Positions 46,034-57,939 of a stretch of DNA of 64,000 nucleotides are shown piece after piece. The notes below the pieces were generated by a model. The model made no database searches. It was not told where the DNA came from and was given only the letters and a program-made list of their open reading frames with translations. A program made the position numbers and the translations under genes. The stretch comes from Citrus sinensis (lineage: Eukaryota; Streptophyta; Magnoliopsida; Sapindales; Rutaceae). Every line of letters starts with the position of its first letter. The first letter of the stretch is position 1. The stretch is from the NCBI RefSeq assembly GCF_022201045.2, contig NC_068562.1, positions 15,189,001-15,253,000 on the forward strand, read 5' to 3'.

Positions 46034-46864
46034 ATAGAGTTTAACCCTTTACATGCGGAATATCTTTTTCTTTTTTTTTTCCCAATCCAATTCAAAATAG
46101 TGAAAGTTTGTTATTACATATCTGTTCACCGATTCTGCTTTTATTTATTTTTGTATTCATAATCTGTTACATTTGTAAAGAACCATGACCCACCATCGTC
46201 TTGCTCCTTCAACCACAACTCATAGTTTTCAAAATTCATTAGTTTATTATGTAAAAAAAAATTTTTAAAAAATACATTCATTAGTTTACTGTTGATGCAT
46301 CATTTGTGTCATTGTTGATAGCTGCAACCGCTTGGTTTTTGTTCTTTCAAACATTCATCTTATTATTGTGAAATTGATCAACTTTTTAGATTATTTTTCT
46401 TTAATCTGCAATTGAAATCGCCCTGATTTGGCAAAAGCCTAGATTATTTTTTTCCCCTTCTGCGCTGTTAGCCTTCTTGTGAATTCGTCTCTCTTTTCAT
46501 TTCCCCCCCTCACGAATTCAAGGAAATTTCTTTCGTTTAATTAATCATCGTCATCTCTGATTTCTGAAGTTACCAGGGTTATTTATGGAATAAGTCAGGT
46601 GTTTCACTGTTTCTAGAAAAAAAACTATAGCGTGGGACTGTTCGAAAGGTCCGCCTGATCTTTTAGTTAACCCCGCAACCAAACAGTGGCCGTACCCAGA
46701 ATAGCATTAACCCCGCAACCAAACACTACCTGAACGAAGGGTTTAAGACTTTAAGCTTCAGATTTCAGCGCACGCGACACAAAATCAACTCCCTGTACCA
46801 TACCAGAGAAAGAAACTGAGAAACGAAACCAAAACAGTAAACTTGGCGGTGGCAGAAGGGAAAA
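46034..46864. other. Promoter region of the small membrane protein gene
   Basis: T-rich sequence without coding content. TTAACCCCGCAACCAAACA occurs twice, at about 46668 and 46709, perhaps a MITE end duplicated in place. The stretch from about 46760 to 46864 is probably the 5' UTR of the following gene. Confidence 0.45.
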
Positions 46865-48080
46865 ATGGGAAGCGAGTCAAAAAGTAGCGGCACAAACGGA
46901 GGAGCTGGTGGTGGGTTTAGGGCAAAAATGGAACATCACCTTTACAGTGGAGACAAGAAGCATGTGTTCGCCGGTATCGTTATTATCTCCGCCATTTTTG
47001 GGGTCCCTTGGTACCTCATGAATCGAGGTTTGTCATTATGGCCATAAGAAAAAAAAATTATTTCTTCTTTCGTATTTTTCGTCGTAAATATTTCTTTTCT
47101 GGTAAATTGGATCATCCCATTACAAATTTCATTTGAAGAGAGACATTAATTTTTTTTTTTTATATTTGTGGCTTAGTTATGTAGTTGATGGAGATTGTTT
47201 AAATTTGAAAACCCATTTAGGTTTAGCATGTTATCTTTTCTTCTGTGAACTTATAAGGGATGGGATCGTTAATCTATTTGCTGCAAATGCTTCTCTTGCA
47301 CGGTGCTACTATGATCAATTCATTTGATTTTGGTTCACGGGAATTTGTTTTAGTAGTTTCGGAACATTCTTAGGATTGAGAAGCTGTGACATTTGCGATT
47401 AACTAGCTGTTCAAGTCATTTTACTTATCTTAGTATTATCATTGTTCTTTTCTTTTTTGATTCCTATTCTTCTTAACTTATTAGAATACAATATGAATGT
47501 CATTTTGTGTTTGTATTTGTGTTTGTATGAACAGAAATATTTGTACATACTTCACAAATCACAATCATGCTATTCTACCTCCATTTTTAGGATTCAACGA
47601 GTATGATACTACCTTGTGCATAAGCATCTGGTAGCGCTTGTTCATTTGTGCCGGATGGTGCTTTGGAACAGATTGTTAATTTTCGTGGGAGTCATCATAA
47701 TCAGTTCCACATTAAAATTAGCAAGTTGTGACTAGTTGTGGCTGATTCATGAATGAGAAACGGAATTACTGTTCTTCTGTATTTTTGTTTGCAATTTGAT
47801 CAATGTTCAAATCTTTTTCTTGTAGAGATAACTGATTTTGGCCTAACTCTTGAATTTGAGTCTTGATTCTTGAGATACATGGGATCTACTAACTTTGTTT
47901 TCAATCCATGGTTGCCTGTTGTCTTTGTTAACATACATTACTGAGAAGCTGGAAGTTTTAACTAAATCTAACTCATGTCTTCTCGTAGGATCAAAGCATC
48001 AGTCACACCAAGATTACTTGGAAAGGGCTGATAAGGCACGGAGTGAACGTCTCTCATCATCATCGTCTTCTGCAAAATGA
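46865..48080 (+). CDS. 84-residue single-span membrane protein, complex I subunit-like
   Basis: Exon 1 (46865-47027) and exon 2 (47989-48080) join across a GT-AG intron of 961 bp at a Gly codon (G|GA), giving 84 residues. Layout: a Gly/Ser-rich start (MGSESKSSGTNGGAGGG), an amphipathic FRAKMEHHLYSGDKKHVFAG, one hydrophobic span (about residues 38-53, IVIISAIFGVPWYLMN), then a polar tail SKHQSHQDYLERADKARSER ending in a serine run. It strongly resembles a conserved small plant protein. I recall Arabidopsis At1g67785, reported in mitochondrial complex I preparations, but cannot check it. The gene converges with the MRS2 gene downstream. Confidence 0.82.
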
Positions 48081-48420
48081 TAATAAACAAGTGTGTTATG
48101 TCAGAAGGGAGGATTTCCTTTAGCTGCTCTTTCTGACTGTTGGTAGGTGCTAGTGAACCAGACATCTTCTTGTTCATGATTTGTAAAAAACTAGTTGAGG
48201 AACCCATTGAGGGTAAAGTTTTGTCTATTTTCGTGTAGCTGGCTGGAGATACTAAAACAACAAAATGTAGTCTTGGTGGGCTCATGATTCCGGACAGAGT
48301 TGCAACTTTTGTAAGAGATTTCTCTGTTACCTCACTTGCTCACTCGCTATGTCGTATGGCTGATGGGCAGCTAGCGTACCATGAATGTTTGATGTTTTTT
48401 CTGTTTTTTTTTCCCCTGAG

Positions 48421-48426
48421 AATAAA
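48421..48426 (+). terminator. Likely polyadenylation signal of the small membrane protein gene
   Basis: AATAAA lies about 340 bp after the stop codon, before the convergent MRS2 gene. Confidence 0.45.
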
Positions 48427-48889
48427 GCACATGTTTAATGTGAAATGCAAACAGTATCTCCTATAAGCTTTGAGTGGCTTGGAGACTTCTATGCTTCATT
48501 ATGAAACAGAATGTTTACAATTGTGAAACAGCATTTGATATTGTTTTCAAAATAGTACATCTGAAAATTAAAATAGTGAATCAAAAGATGGAAGATTGCG
48601 TTTGATAGAATTTTATGAATGTAAGTTTAAAAATAGTGAATCAAAAGATGAAAGATATGGCATTTTATGAATGTAAGTTTAAACAGACTATGTAACTGTA
48701 GCTCCGTTAATAATCATTGGATATATGTTATTGATTCATCTTTACAATTCTACACATTAAACCAAATTGTATTGAGAACAAATGAGCGATCCTTTTTTTC
48801 TTTTTTCATTTGATCTTTAAGGTACAATTTAATTACTAAACAAAATAAACAATATTATGATTTTTCCTGACATCAATTTGCTAAAATGT

Positions 48890-51800
48890 CTATAGCGGCA
48901 TAAGTCTTCTGTACTTGAAGAACCATACAAATGCACAAAATATGATGATTCCACAAACTCCAGTTATTATTAGGACCCATTTAAATGCAGCAGGTTCATC
49001 AAAAAATGGAATTGCAAAGTTCATGCCAAAGATCCCCGCTACCACCCCAAAAATGGCAACAACAAATGTTGCAGTCGTCAGTAGTAACTCAAATTGAATC
49101 AGCTGGTTTCGGACATTATCCTACAATTACAGAGGGAAGAAAAATAAATAATTAAGAAAAAGGAAAAAAAAGAAACATAATTCCTCCTGTACTTTAACAA
49201 AATGCAGGAGACTGCTACACAAAAACTGTATCCAATATTTTATGTATTATATCGGACCAGCCAAAAATCTGCAGGAAAACTTAAATTGACTTCTTTAAGA
49301 GGAACTTCAAGGGTCTGTTGCATCAAGTAAGTCCACAAGTACAGAAAGCCACTAGACTCTAGGAATAACTACATTTATCTTCAAAGACCTCAAAATGAAC
49401 ATGCAGCATAACATGCCACCAGTCTAAATTCGAATTTCAGAGCAAGCACTGGAGAGAAAAAGCAAAGTTTATTGTCAATGGAGAAGAAACATACCAGCTG
49501 AATGTTAATGAAGTCCTCTGTGTCGTCAATATACTCCTTCAACTGAGACAAGTCAATAAAATGATAATTCAATTGTTTGGAATAGTGCTTGATAATGAGG
49601 AATTAAATATAGTAGGTGCAGTAGATACCGATGTCAACTTGTTTAATGTGCTATCAATGACAACAAAATATGCTTCAAGCAACATCTCCAGCTCTTCAAC
49701 ACTATCTGTAGTACTATCTGAACTCCTCATGCTCTCATGCCTGCTCCTGGCGATGCTCAAGCTTTTCTCGAGCTTCCGGGTATCAGGGGGTGAAGAAACT
49801 GGAGATACTGGAGCAGAAATAGATTGTATGTCATTCGATCTGTAGCCCAACACAGACTGATCACCGTAAAATGACGCCTCCATCCGACTTTTCTTCTCAG
49901 TGAGATACATTTCTGCCATATCTCCATCATCATCCATGAGCTGTTCTATCTCATCCCTAACCTAAATGTAGTAAATCAAAAGAGGGGGAAGAAAATGTAA
50001 AGCTATGTTAGCTAAGATTCTCAAGCATATGGGAGCAAAAACAAAATGCATTAACCAATACCTTCTGCACTCTTCGAGTTAGTGCCACAAGTCTGCTTTT
50101 CAATCGGCGCACACGCTCCAAGTTTAATGTGCTAATTTTTGACGTTAGTTCATCTAATAATGGATATGCTTCAATTTCCAATTCTGCTGCCTTTGGAAAA
50201 TTCCAAATCAAAACTGGGTCACTAACATGCACAAGTGACTAAACCAGAGCGATCATAGAAGAACGAACTTTTGACATCTTTATACTAAAAGGCAGATTAA
50301 CAGCACAACCATGAAACATGTGGGCTGAATTTTCATGTATAAATAAAAGGATTTTCAATTTTAGACAGCTAAATAGTTTATAATTTTACTTACTTCCACA
50401 GACACTATCAATGTTTTAAATTACCACAAGAACAAATCTGTCTGTGATACACATTTTCATGTTGTACAAATTCCGAGAATTGACATACATAATTTTCATG
50501 AAACAAAGAAGGGTCAAGAACATCCACAGACAAAGAAATGTGCAGTCACTAAAATTTATTGCCCACCTTGAAAAAGATACTAAAAAAATAAAAATGATGG
50601 TCCTCCAATGTTATATAAGCAATTATATACACTTTTCACAACACTTTGCCATTAGATGCGAAGTTTATTGTAAGATTCCAAAGTCTAGCCATTCTCATTA
50701 AAAGGGTTTTCAAATGTATTAGCACAGTTCATCAAAGCATTCTACTACTGAGAAAGGTCATCCTTTTCTAGTAACAGATGTAGTGATGTGAAAAACAGTT
50801 TAGAGTATCTGCCTATGAAAGAATAATAGATTCATAAATGAGACACCATTTATGTAAGCATAAATAAAAAAAACTTGTGTGCCCTTTAGACTTTTGTTGA
50901 CAAATTGCCATTATTTAAGAACAAACCATGGTAGCCGCCAGGCACCATATTACGAACTCTGACATTTTAAAATCACATCACGATACATAATGCAGTATTA
51001 GGTAAAAGTTTTGAACATTTAAGAAATTGTATCGCAAAAATTAATTGTTGACGCTGGACGATATAAAAAACAAGACACAGGGAATTTACATAGTTCAGTG
51101 TTTGACCTACGTCTATGGGAGTAAAAAGAGCAACTTTTACTATTCAATAAAAATTACAAGTTTTTTTTTTTTTTTGGGGGGGGGGGGGGTGCTTAGCTAT
51201 TTCCCTCTACCCTATACATCAAGAGCTATCTATTTATAATACAATTTAGATATCCTGAGTCCTTAATAACTCCTTATTTTTATCAATTTTCATTACTGGA
51301 CGAGTTTTATCTGAGGTCTATATTTATATCTTTCTCAAATTGGGTTCCCGAAACTTCTAAACTTTCTTCTGAGCTTAAATTATGCGTCCTAGATCCTTCT
51401 TTAGCTCCATGACATCTTGCTTATGTCATGCAGTTTAATTTCTTGTTCAAATTTTTTTTGGCTCCATGTCATCTTGCCTATGTCATGGAGCTCACTTTAT
51501 TGCTCAAGTTTCTTTGGCTCTATGACATCTTGCTTGTGTTATGCAGCTCAATTTCTTGCTCAAGTTTATTTGGCTCCATGACATCTTACTTATGTCATGC
51601 TTCTTGCGTACATGCTTTCTTTTTTTCTCCTGACAACAGTTGGCCCCTAGCTCTTTGAAGCTTGACTTTCAAAGTTGAAAAAGAACTAACTCTAGTATTT
51701 CCTCATATATATATATATATCCGCCACCATTGAAGGTTTTTTCTCCCATGTAAATGTCATCTCTCTCTCTCTCTCTCCTTTTTTTTTTTAAGTTTAAGTC

Positions 51801-53720
51801 ACTTGAGTCCTTGGTGAGTATTGGTTATTTCTTTATTCTTCACTTGACATCTCACCCATGTGATTACCCACTTCATCAATGCTCCAGCCAGGGTCAATAG
51901 AAGTGGAAGAAGGAAAAAAAGGAAGCAAGAGCAAAATTCATGACAGGGGCTGGTTTGTTGTTTCCAATGGGCTGGTAATCATTGTTTTCAATAGGATATT
52001 CACAAAGGCTAGGGTTAGAGTAATCTTTAGAGTCTGAAGACATTGCTTGTGTGTTAATTAAAGATGTCAAGCGAAGAATATGTAAATAACAAATACTCAC
52101 CAAGGACTCAAGTAATTTAAACTTGAAAAAAAAAAAAAGAGAGATGATCTTTACATGGGAGAAAAAAATTCAATGGTAGCTAATATATATAAGTGAAGGA
52201 ATGATTAAAGTTAACTCTGAAAGTCAAGCATAAAAGAGATAAGGGCAGTTGTTGTCAGGAGAAAACAATCATGCACGCAAGAAGCATGCTGGAGAAAACA
52301 CGAAAACATGCATGCAAGAAGCATGACATAAGCAAGATGTTATGGAGTCAAAGAAATTTGAGAAAGAAATTGAACTACATCACATAAGCAACCTATCGTG
52401 GAGCCAACATAACTTGAGCAAGAAATTGAGTGGCATGGCATAAGCAAGATGTCATGGAATCAAAAACATTTGAGCAAGAACTTGACCCGCATGACATAAG
52501 TGAGATATCATGAAGCCAAAAGAAATTTGAGCAAAAAATTGAGCTGCGTGGCATAAGCAAGATGTCATAAAGCCAAAGTAATTTGAAAAAGAAAACAACT
52601 GCATGACAAAGCAATATGTCATGAAGCCAAATAAAGTGCGTTTATAGAAGAATAATCTAGGACGCGTAATCTAAAACCAAAAGAAAAATCTAGGAGCTTC
52701 AAAAACCGAACTTGAGAAGGAAATAAATATAGACATCGGAAAAAACTCTAATCAAGTAGTGGAAACCGATAAAAACAAGGAGTTATCAAGAACTCAGGAT
52801 ACCTAAATTGCATTATAAATAAAGACCTCTTGATGCATAGGAGGTTGAGGCAAATAGCAAAGCAAGCCGAAAAAAAAAAAAAAAAACCTTCGTTGTAATT
52901 CTCATTGAATAGTAAAGTTGCTCTTTCTATTCCCGTGAACATAGGCCAAGCGCTAAACCACGTAAATTCTCTAGTTTATTTAATTTTATAGTTGACCAAA
53001 AATCAGCATCAAGTTGAGGAAGGAATACTCAAGAACATAGTTCTAGACTCAAAGTTGTAATTACTGGCCTAAACCAAATCAGATACCACTGTTTAACCCA
53101 AATATATAAGACGTGAAAAGTTCTCTTTTACGCACCTGAGAATCAAGAAATGTACAAGCAGCTTCCAAAGCAACTTCAAGAGCCCTAAACTCAAAGGGCA
53201 GATAATCAGGGGATGTGTTCCCAAATACATTGTCAAAATTCCTACTTCGTCTCCGGTTGGTGTCACCCTCAGATTGCCAAACTTCATTTACTCCAGCTGC
53301 GGTCAAACGCCGTTGCAGCTCCACCACATACTGTAGCACATAGCTATCAAGGGAATTCAAGAGCAGAACCTCATCAGCGGTGATAATACACCGAATCTGC
53401 TCTAAATTTACAACGATAGCCTTCTCTCTACCGAGAATTGTCGAGGGGTATACAAACAAAGGATCCAAAAGACGCAGATCACGGGCAGGTAAATCACAAC
53501 GACGCATCATACTGAACTTGTCAACCTCAATGATCTGGGAATTCCCAGACACATCAACACGAATCCAAGATCGAAGGCCTTGCCCCCGCTTCTTCAGCCC
53601 CAAAACATCCACACCTTGGAAAGGTTGGCGTCCAGAAGCAGATGGCCGAAAAGAAGAATCTCTTAGGTTTATAGCAGATGCTGGTTTGGGCGGAAGCAGG
53701 CGTTCTTTTAGCTCCGCCAT
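48890..53720 (-). CDS. Magnesium transporter MRS2-1/MRS2-10-like (CorA family)
   Basis: Five coding exons (53720-53136, 50190-50062, 49961-49629, 49542-49495, 49120-48890), all joined in phase 0 at GT-AG sites, encode 441 residues, the length of the family. The start MAELKERLLPPKPASAINLR and the internal GLKKRGQGLRSWIRVD and FVYPSTILGREKAIVVNLEQ match the plant MRS2-1/MRS2-10 branch. The large N-terminal domain is alpha-helical (VRRLKSRLVALTRRVQKV). Two C-terminal transmembrane helices follow, the first ending in the essential GMN selectivity motif (residues 397-399). It should carry Mg2+ across the tonoplast or another endomembrane as a pentamer. All exons are intact. The first coding intron (2945 bp) contains a roughly 2-kb inverted repeat. 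Confidence 0.95.
51046..53011. repeat. Large inverted repeat (foldback) in the first coding intron of the MRS2 gene
   Basis: The left arm (about 51046-51860) and right arm (about 52060-53011) match in inverted orientation almost end to end. Shared blocks include GCAACTTTTACTATTCAAT/GCAACTTTACTATTCAATG, then a poly-T tract, ATACAATTTAGATATCCTGAG, and CTTGAGTCCTTGGTGAGTAT near the centre. Each arm contains a 56-bp tandem repeat around ATGACATCTTGCTTATGTCA: about 3.5 copies on the left (51404, 51460, 51516, 51572) and about six on the right (52340-52640). The outer ends begin TGTTGACGCTGG and end CAGCATCA. No target duplication is clear. The arms could be two inverted solo LTRs or one foldback element. 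Confidence 0.85.
51894..52070 (-). other. Short open frame in the loop of the inverted repeat
   Basis: The minus strand from an ATG near 52043 reads MSSDSKDYSNPSLCEYPIEN, then NNDYQPIGNNKPAP and a stop at 51894. It is asparagine- and serine-rich and has no recognisable domain. It may be the start of a retroelement reading frame left between two inverted LTR-like arms. Confidence 0.3.
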
Positions 53721-53742
53721 TGATTACAAGCTCTAAACACTA

Positions 53743-53787
53743 AAACAGATAAAACAGATAAAACAGATAAAACAGATAAAACAGAAT
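53743..53787. repeat. Tandem repeat of ATAAAACAG in the MRS2 5' region
   Basis: About four and a half copies of a 9-bp unit (ATAAAACAG) lie 25-65 bp upstream of the MRS2 start codon, probably within the 5' UTR or its intron. Confidence 0.8.
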
Positions 53788-54059
53788 AAAGAATAAACAA
53801 AGTCACTTGCTTGCTCTTGCTACTTTTCCAAATTAATATACCTAAGAAATTTCATAGAAATCATATTCCTCTACAATAATTACCCACTATACTTGCACAT
53901 TCAGTGGAATGGTTCAATTCTTGTACTGATAAATGTTTAGTTAACAATTTGAAACAATTGGTTCTATGCAATAGTACCCAATCAAAAAAGCTCGATTCAA
54001 GGCATTTGACAACATACAGAGTACACTCTACACAGAGAGTTAGAAAATAATAATGAAAT

Positions 54060-54530
54060 TTATGAAGTACCTCCACTGCAGAAACCGTTGATGGGTCTGT
54101 AAGATTATCCAAGACGCCCTTTAAAAAAAATTAAAAATTAAAAAAAAAATTAAAAATTAAAAAAAAAATTCTATTGATGCATCAAAAATTGAGCAACCCA
54201 ATTAAAGAAAATAACAAACAACAGATACAAAGTGAAAGGTAAAAGAAACCCTAGATTTAGAGTTAGAAAAAGAACCTGATATATTATAAAACAGAGAAAC
54301 CCAGTTCTTCAGAGGATTCACAGAATCTTGCCTTTAACCAACAAACGACGATTAAAATACGACAAGATAGTAACAACAATAATAATAATAACACTTGAGA
54401 GTAAGAAGATAAAGTACAATTGAAGTGTCTGAGCTTGTGTCTGGGTTTTGTGGTATGCGTAATCGATTCAAAGTTCAAAATACAATAAATACGGGTCAGT
54501 TGAGACCCGAATTTAACTCCACTGCTCTTT
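54060..54530 (-). other. Probable 5' UTR exons and promoter of the MRS2 gene
   Basis: On the minus strand GTTTCTGCAGTGGAG is followed by a GT donor at 54070-54069, and an ATG at 54112 opens a short frame (MDNLTDPSTVSAVE). This could be an upstream exon with a small uORF. The coding start at 53720 is kept because family alignment begins there. A (A)nTTAAAAATT run occupies 54122-54170. Confidence 0.4.
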
Positions 54531-54569
54531 TTTTTTTCTGTTTTTTCATTTTCTAGAGATCTTGTCAAT

Positions 54570-56690
54570 TATTTCCCTTAATTATAAAAAGTATTTTTTT
54601 ATTGGATTAATGATGTTAGAACAGAAAAAAAAAAAAAAATTGACATTTTGTTTGTTTTCGGTGAGGGACAAAACTAATTAACCATGATTGGATTGGAGCA
54701 TAGTGAAGTCTCATGTGAAGTTTGTTGTAGGGTCATGCGGATTTGTAATAGGTTTAAGACATATATTTTTAAATACAAGTATAAACATAATATTTTAATT
54801 ATTAAATTAAATTAAAATTAAATGACATGAATTATTAATTTTATTAATATTTTTCACTCTTTATTTTTTAATGTTTAATTCTCTTTTTTCTCTCTTATAA
54901 ATTCGCAAATGAAATAATTAAAACCACTAAAATTAGTTTGCTTACATAATCTGTAAATGGAAAGAGAAGTATTAAAGTAAGGTAGTTGATGCACGTGAGT
55001 TGCCGTTAGATAATAATGAGCTTCGTCCGCTTCTAATTTTTGGGGACATGAATAAGTTTTGGAAAATAAAAATTATGGGTTTAGGTGCATTTACATTTCT
55101 CTGACATGGCCATGATAATTTCAGCTTTTTATTTGAACCAATTACAACTCATAAATTCATAAATAGAGCTTCAGCATCACCGTAAATGTATAACAACAAA
55201 GTACGTAATTTTAGCTTTCTACCTGAACAAATACTGGCAGCACATGATTTGATGGTTTTATTTATTCCATTTTGATGGTTTTAAAGTGTTTTATTTATAA
55301 ATTTAGAAAAGAGAAAAATTTTAATAAAAGGAGAAAGAGAATTCAATATTAAAGAGAGAAAAGAGAAAAATATTAATAAAATTAATAACTCATATCATTT
55401 AAAGTTAACCTTCATCTCAATTTAATTTAATAGTTGAAAAATTATATTTAAATTTGTGTTTAAAAGTGTTTCCTTTAGACCTACCATTTATATATAGAGA
55501 GAAAGAGAGAGAGACACACTCACACGCACACATACTAAGGTATAAATACCTATATGTAGATTTTGCATGAATTCTTATTATATATCATGTGACATAATAG
55601 TTAATTGAACAGAAACATTATAATTTCATATGTTGTAATAGCAAATTCAGACAAAATCTATATTTGCCATCCGCATTTGAATCAATTTATACATATAGCC
55701 ACCGACTAAGTTATATATAATGTAATTTATAGTTGATCTAAAAGTAGTTTTTCATGTGAAAAAATTGGTCATTACATCTAATGTAATTAATGTTAGTGTC
55801 TATTTATTTATATCTACATTTTAGTTTCAAGACTAAGGAGTTTTTTTTTTTTTTTAAGTACATATCAAGCTTATTGAGCACTACACTCTATTTATATTGA
55901 AAGAATGATGCTACAGTAACATTTTTAATTTTTCATCCCTAACTTTTGAAGTAGCATCAATTTATTATATAGTCAATTTAAAAACTTTTAAAATTACTAT
56001 CAGTTCATACCATAATCTAATATCACAACATTTGAGATAAATAAAGTTGGAAAATTAATTAAGAACATAAATATAATTTTGTAATTGAATCGTGTAGAAG
56101 GTGGCGAATGAGTTGTATACGGAGGCTTAATGGACTCGGCGTAGGCTTGCATTTTAAGAACAATTGCCGAAGAAGCTGAAACAAATAATGACTTAATTTT
56201 AAAAGATAACTCAAAAATATCCTTGGTTATAGTTTCATAATATAAACAATTAAATTTAATGCTATTTTAGTCATTTTAATTGAGCTATTGAAAAAATTAA
56301 AAAACAAATTCCAAAATTTGGCACTACACAATGCAACAAACTGATACATAGTATGTATCAATTAGTTGTGCACTCATTCTAGCTGCTATAGTTGACCTCC
56401 CAAGATTTATTAACGACATTAAATACACGCGCGCGCACAAACACACAAACTTCCTACTCAAGTCAAGAAAGCTTGATTTGGAATCCTTTTTTCACAACCT
56501 TCTTATCCAAATGAGAGAGACATTGTTTTTGCTAATTCGAATTGAATGGTGATATAAAATCGACCTATTTCTTACATTATATTGGTTGGGATGCTAGTAA
56601 CTCACGTGTGGTATTTGAAATGTCTTCCTAATTATATCACGAATCTTTTATATAAACCAAGTGAATAAGCCAATTAAGAATTTCAATTAT
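54570..56690. other. AT-rich intergenic DNA, nothing recognised
   Basis: No supported gene. Small (GA)n and (CA)n tracts occur at about 55497-55530 and 56430-56450. Confidence 0.5.
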
Positions 56691-56993
56691 CTAAATGAAA
56701 TATCCTCTGATTACTCTAAAATCGCTAAAGTGAACAGAGGCGACGGAATTGGAACTTTTTGCACAGATACGACTTCTAGAAAACCGTTTGATTGAAGGCT
56801 TGCTGTCACAATTCAATTTAGGTGAGTACAAAGCAACTATTTGTATTTGAAGACTCTTCTTTTGTTCACCTACATTCTTCTTCCCCATTGCGCCTGAATC
56901 TGCTGGTGAGCCTATGAGAAACCCTCTTCCTAGAAAGAGAACTTTATCACCACCTCCACCAAAGGCCTCATAGATAAAATCTTTAAAGGTCAA
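56691..56993 (-). CDS. Unrecognised 100-codon open frame
   Basis: The frame begins MTFKDFIYEAFGGGGDKVLF, then LGRGFLIGSPADSGAMGKKN and a basic, serine-rich second half. I do not recognise a family. The glycine-rich start is not low-complexity AT translation, so it could be a relic exon, but there is no promoter, splice or homology support. Confidence 0.2.
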   Translation of the reverse strand: MTFKDFIYEAFGGGGDKVLFLGRGFLIGSPADSGAMGKKNVGEQKKSLQIQIVALYSPKLNCDSKPSIKRFSRSRICAKSSNSVASVHFSDFRVIRGYFI

Positions 56994-57184
56994 ATGAAAA
57001 TATAGTGGTACATGATTATACAGAATAGAAAGTGCTTTTGTTAATTTGATTTTCTCGTCATCTTTCCCTTTCCGACGGCATCGTTTTGGACATTGGTATT
57101 CGGGTTAGGATAATATGCTTGATAGCATCACTTTGGATTTTGATGTTCAAATTAGGATAATATGCTTGCGTTGGATTAAAGATT

Positions 57185-57936
57185 ATAAAAATCCCCGCAG
57201 GACGGATCCCTAGGAAATTTTTCTTATTAAAGAAGGGTATATAGACAAGTTTATACTTAATTTTTTATTCAGTAAAAGGACGAATACAATTTAATACCCA
57301 AATATTTTTATTTGAGGAGATGATGAGAATTTAGTGAAATCTTCATCTCCTTTCCATCTATCTATTTTTTTTTATATTTTTGTTTCATTTCTTTTAAAAT
57401 TTTTAGTAAATACATTTAAAATTTAAGGCATAACGGTATAGATGTAAATAAAAAATATTAAATAACAGCTTATATAGTATTTACAAAAATAATATAAATA
57501 ATAATTGAAGACTGGCGCAGTAAGTTTGCTGGTGACTTATACCATGTGACTTTTATGAATTTATTCAACTTTGAAGCTATTATTGATTAATTTCATAGAT
57601 TTTTTTATAATTTTGATGACATTGACTTAGTTTGATGGAAATGATTTTGGTTACTTTATTTTATTTTGATGTTTGTGTTTTGATAATGCGATATTATACT
57701 TTTATTTGAATATGATTAAATCAATCTTATAAATTAAAAGTACCAATTCTTCGAATATCGAAACCCTCGGGATTTCCTTTTATTATTTGGAAATCCTCAT
57801 CCCTTTCCTTCAAGCAATTTTAAAGTGGATATGAAGAATACGGGGATATATGTAGAGTATTGACTATTGAGGATGGTACGGAGATGTTGATTCTCTCCCA
57901 TTCTTTCCCCATTGCCATCTCTATTTCAGATGTAGT
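57185..57936. mobile_element. hAT-type MITE, eroded copy
   Basis: The left end TAAAGATTATAAAAATCCCC and the right end ...TTCCCCATTGCCATCTCTA match the ends of the better-kept element at 60177-61146 (TAGGGATGGCAAAAATCCCC and TTGCCATCCATA). The interior shares a GGTACGGAGATGTTG-like string. Flanking 8-bp sequences do not match, so the boundaries are approximate. Confidence 0.55.
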
Positions 57937-57939
57937 TAT

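Noticed and set aside
49561-49845. 94-codon plus-strand frame
   Set aside because: It is the antisense of MRS2 exon 3, which has conserved family sequence on the minus strand.
51168-51191. Poly-T followed by poly-G run as a regulatory element
   Set aside because: The right arm of the inverted repeat has a similar poly-T tract at the same place. It is a homopolymer of the repeat, and the G run may be partly a sequencing artefact.
53380-53736. 118-codon plus-strand frame
   Set aside because: Antisense of MRS2 exon 1.
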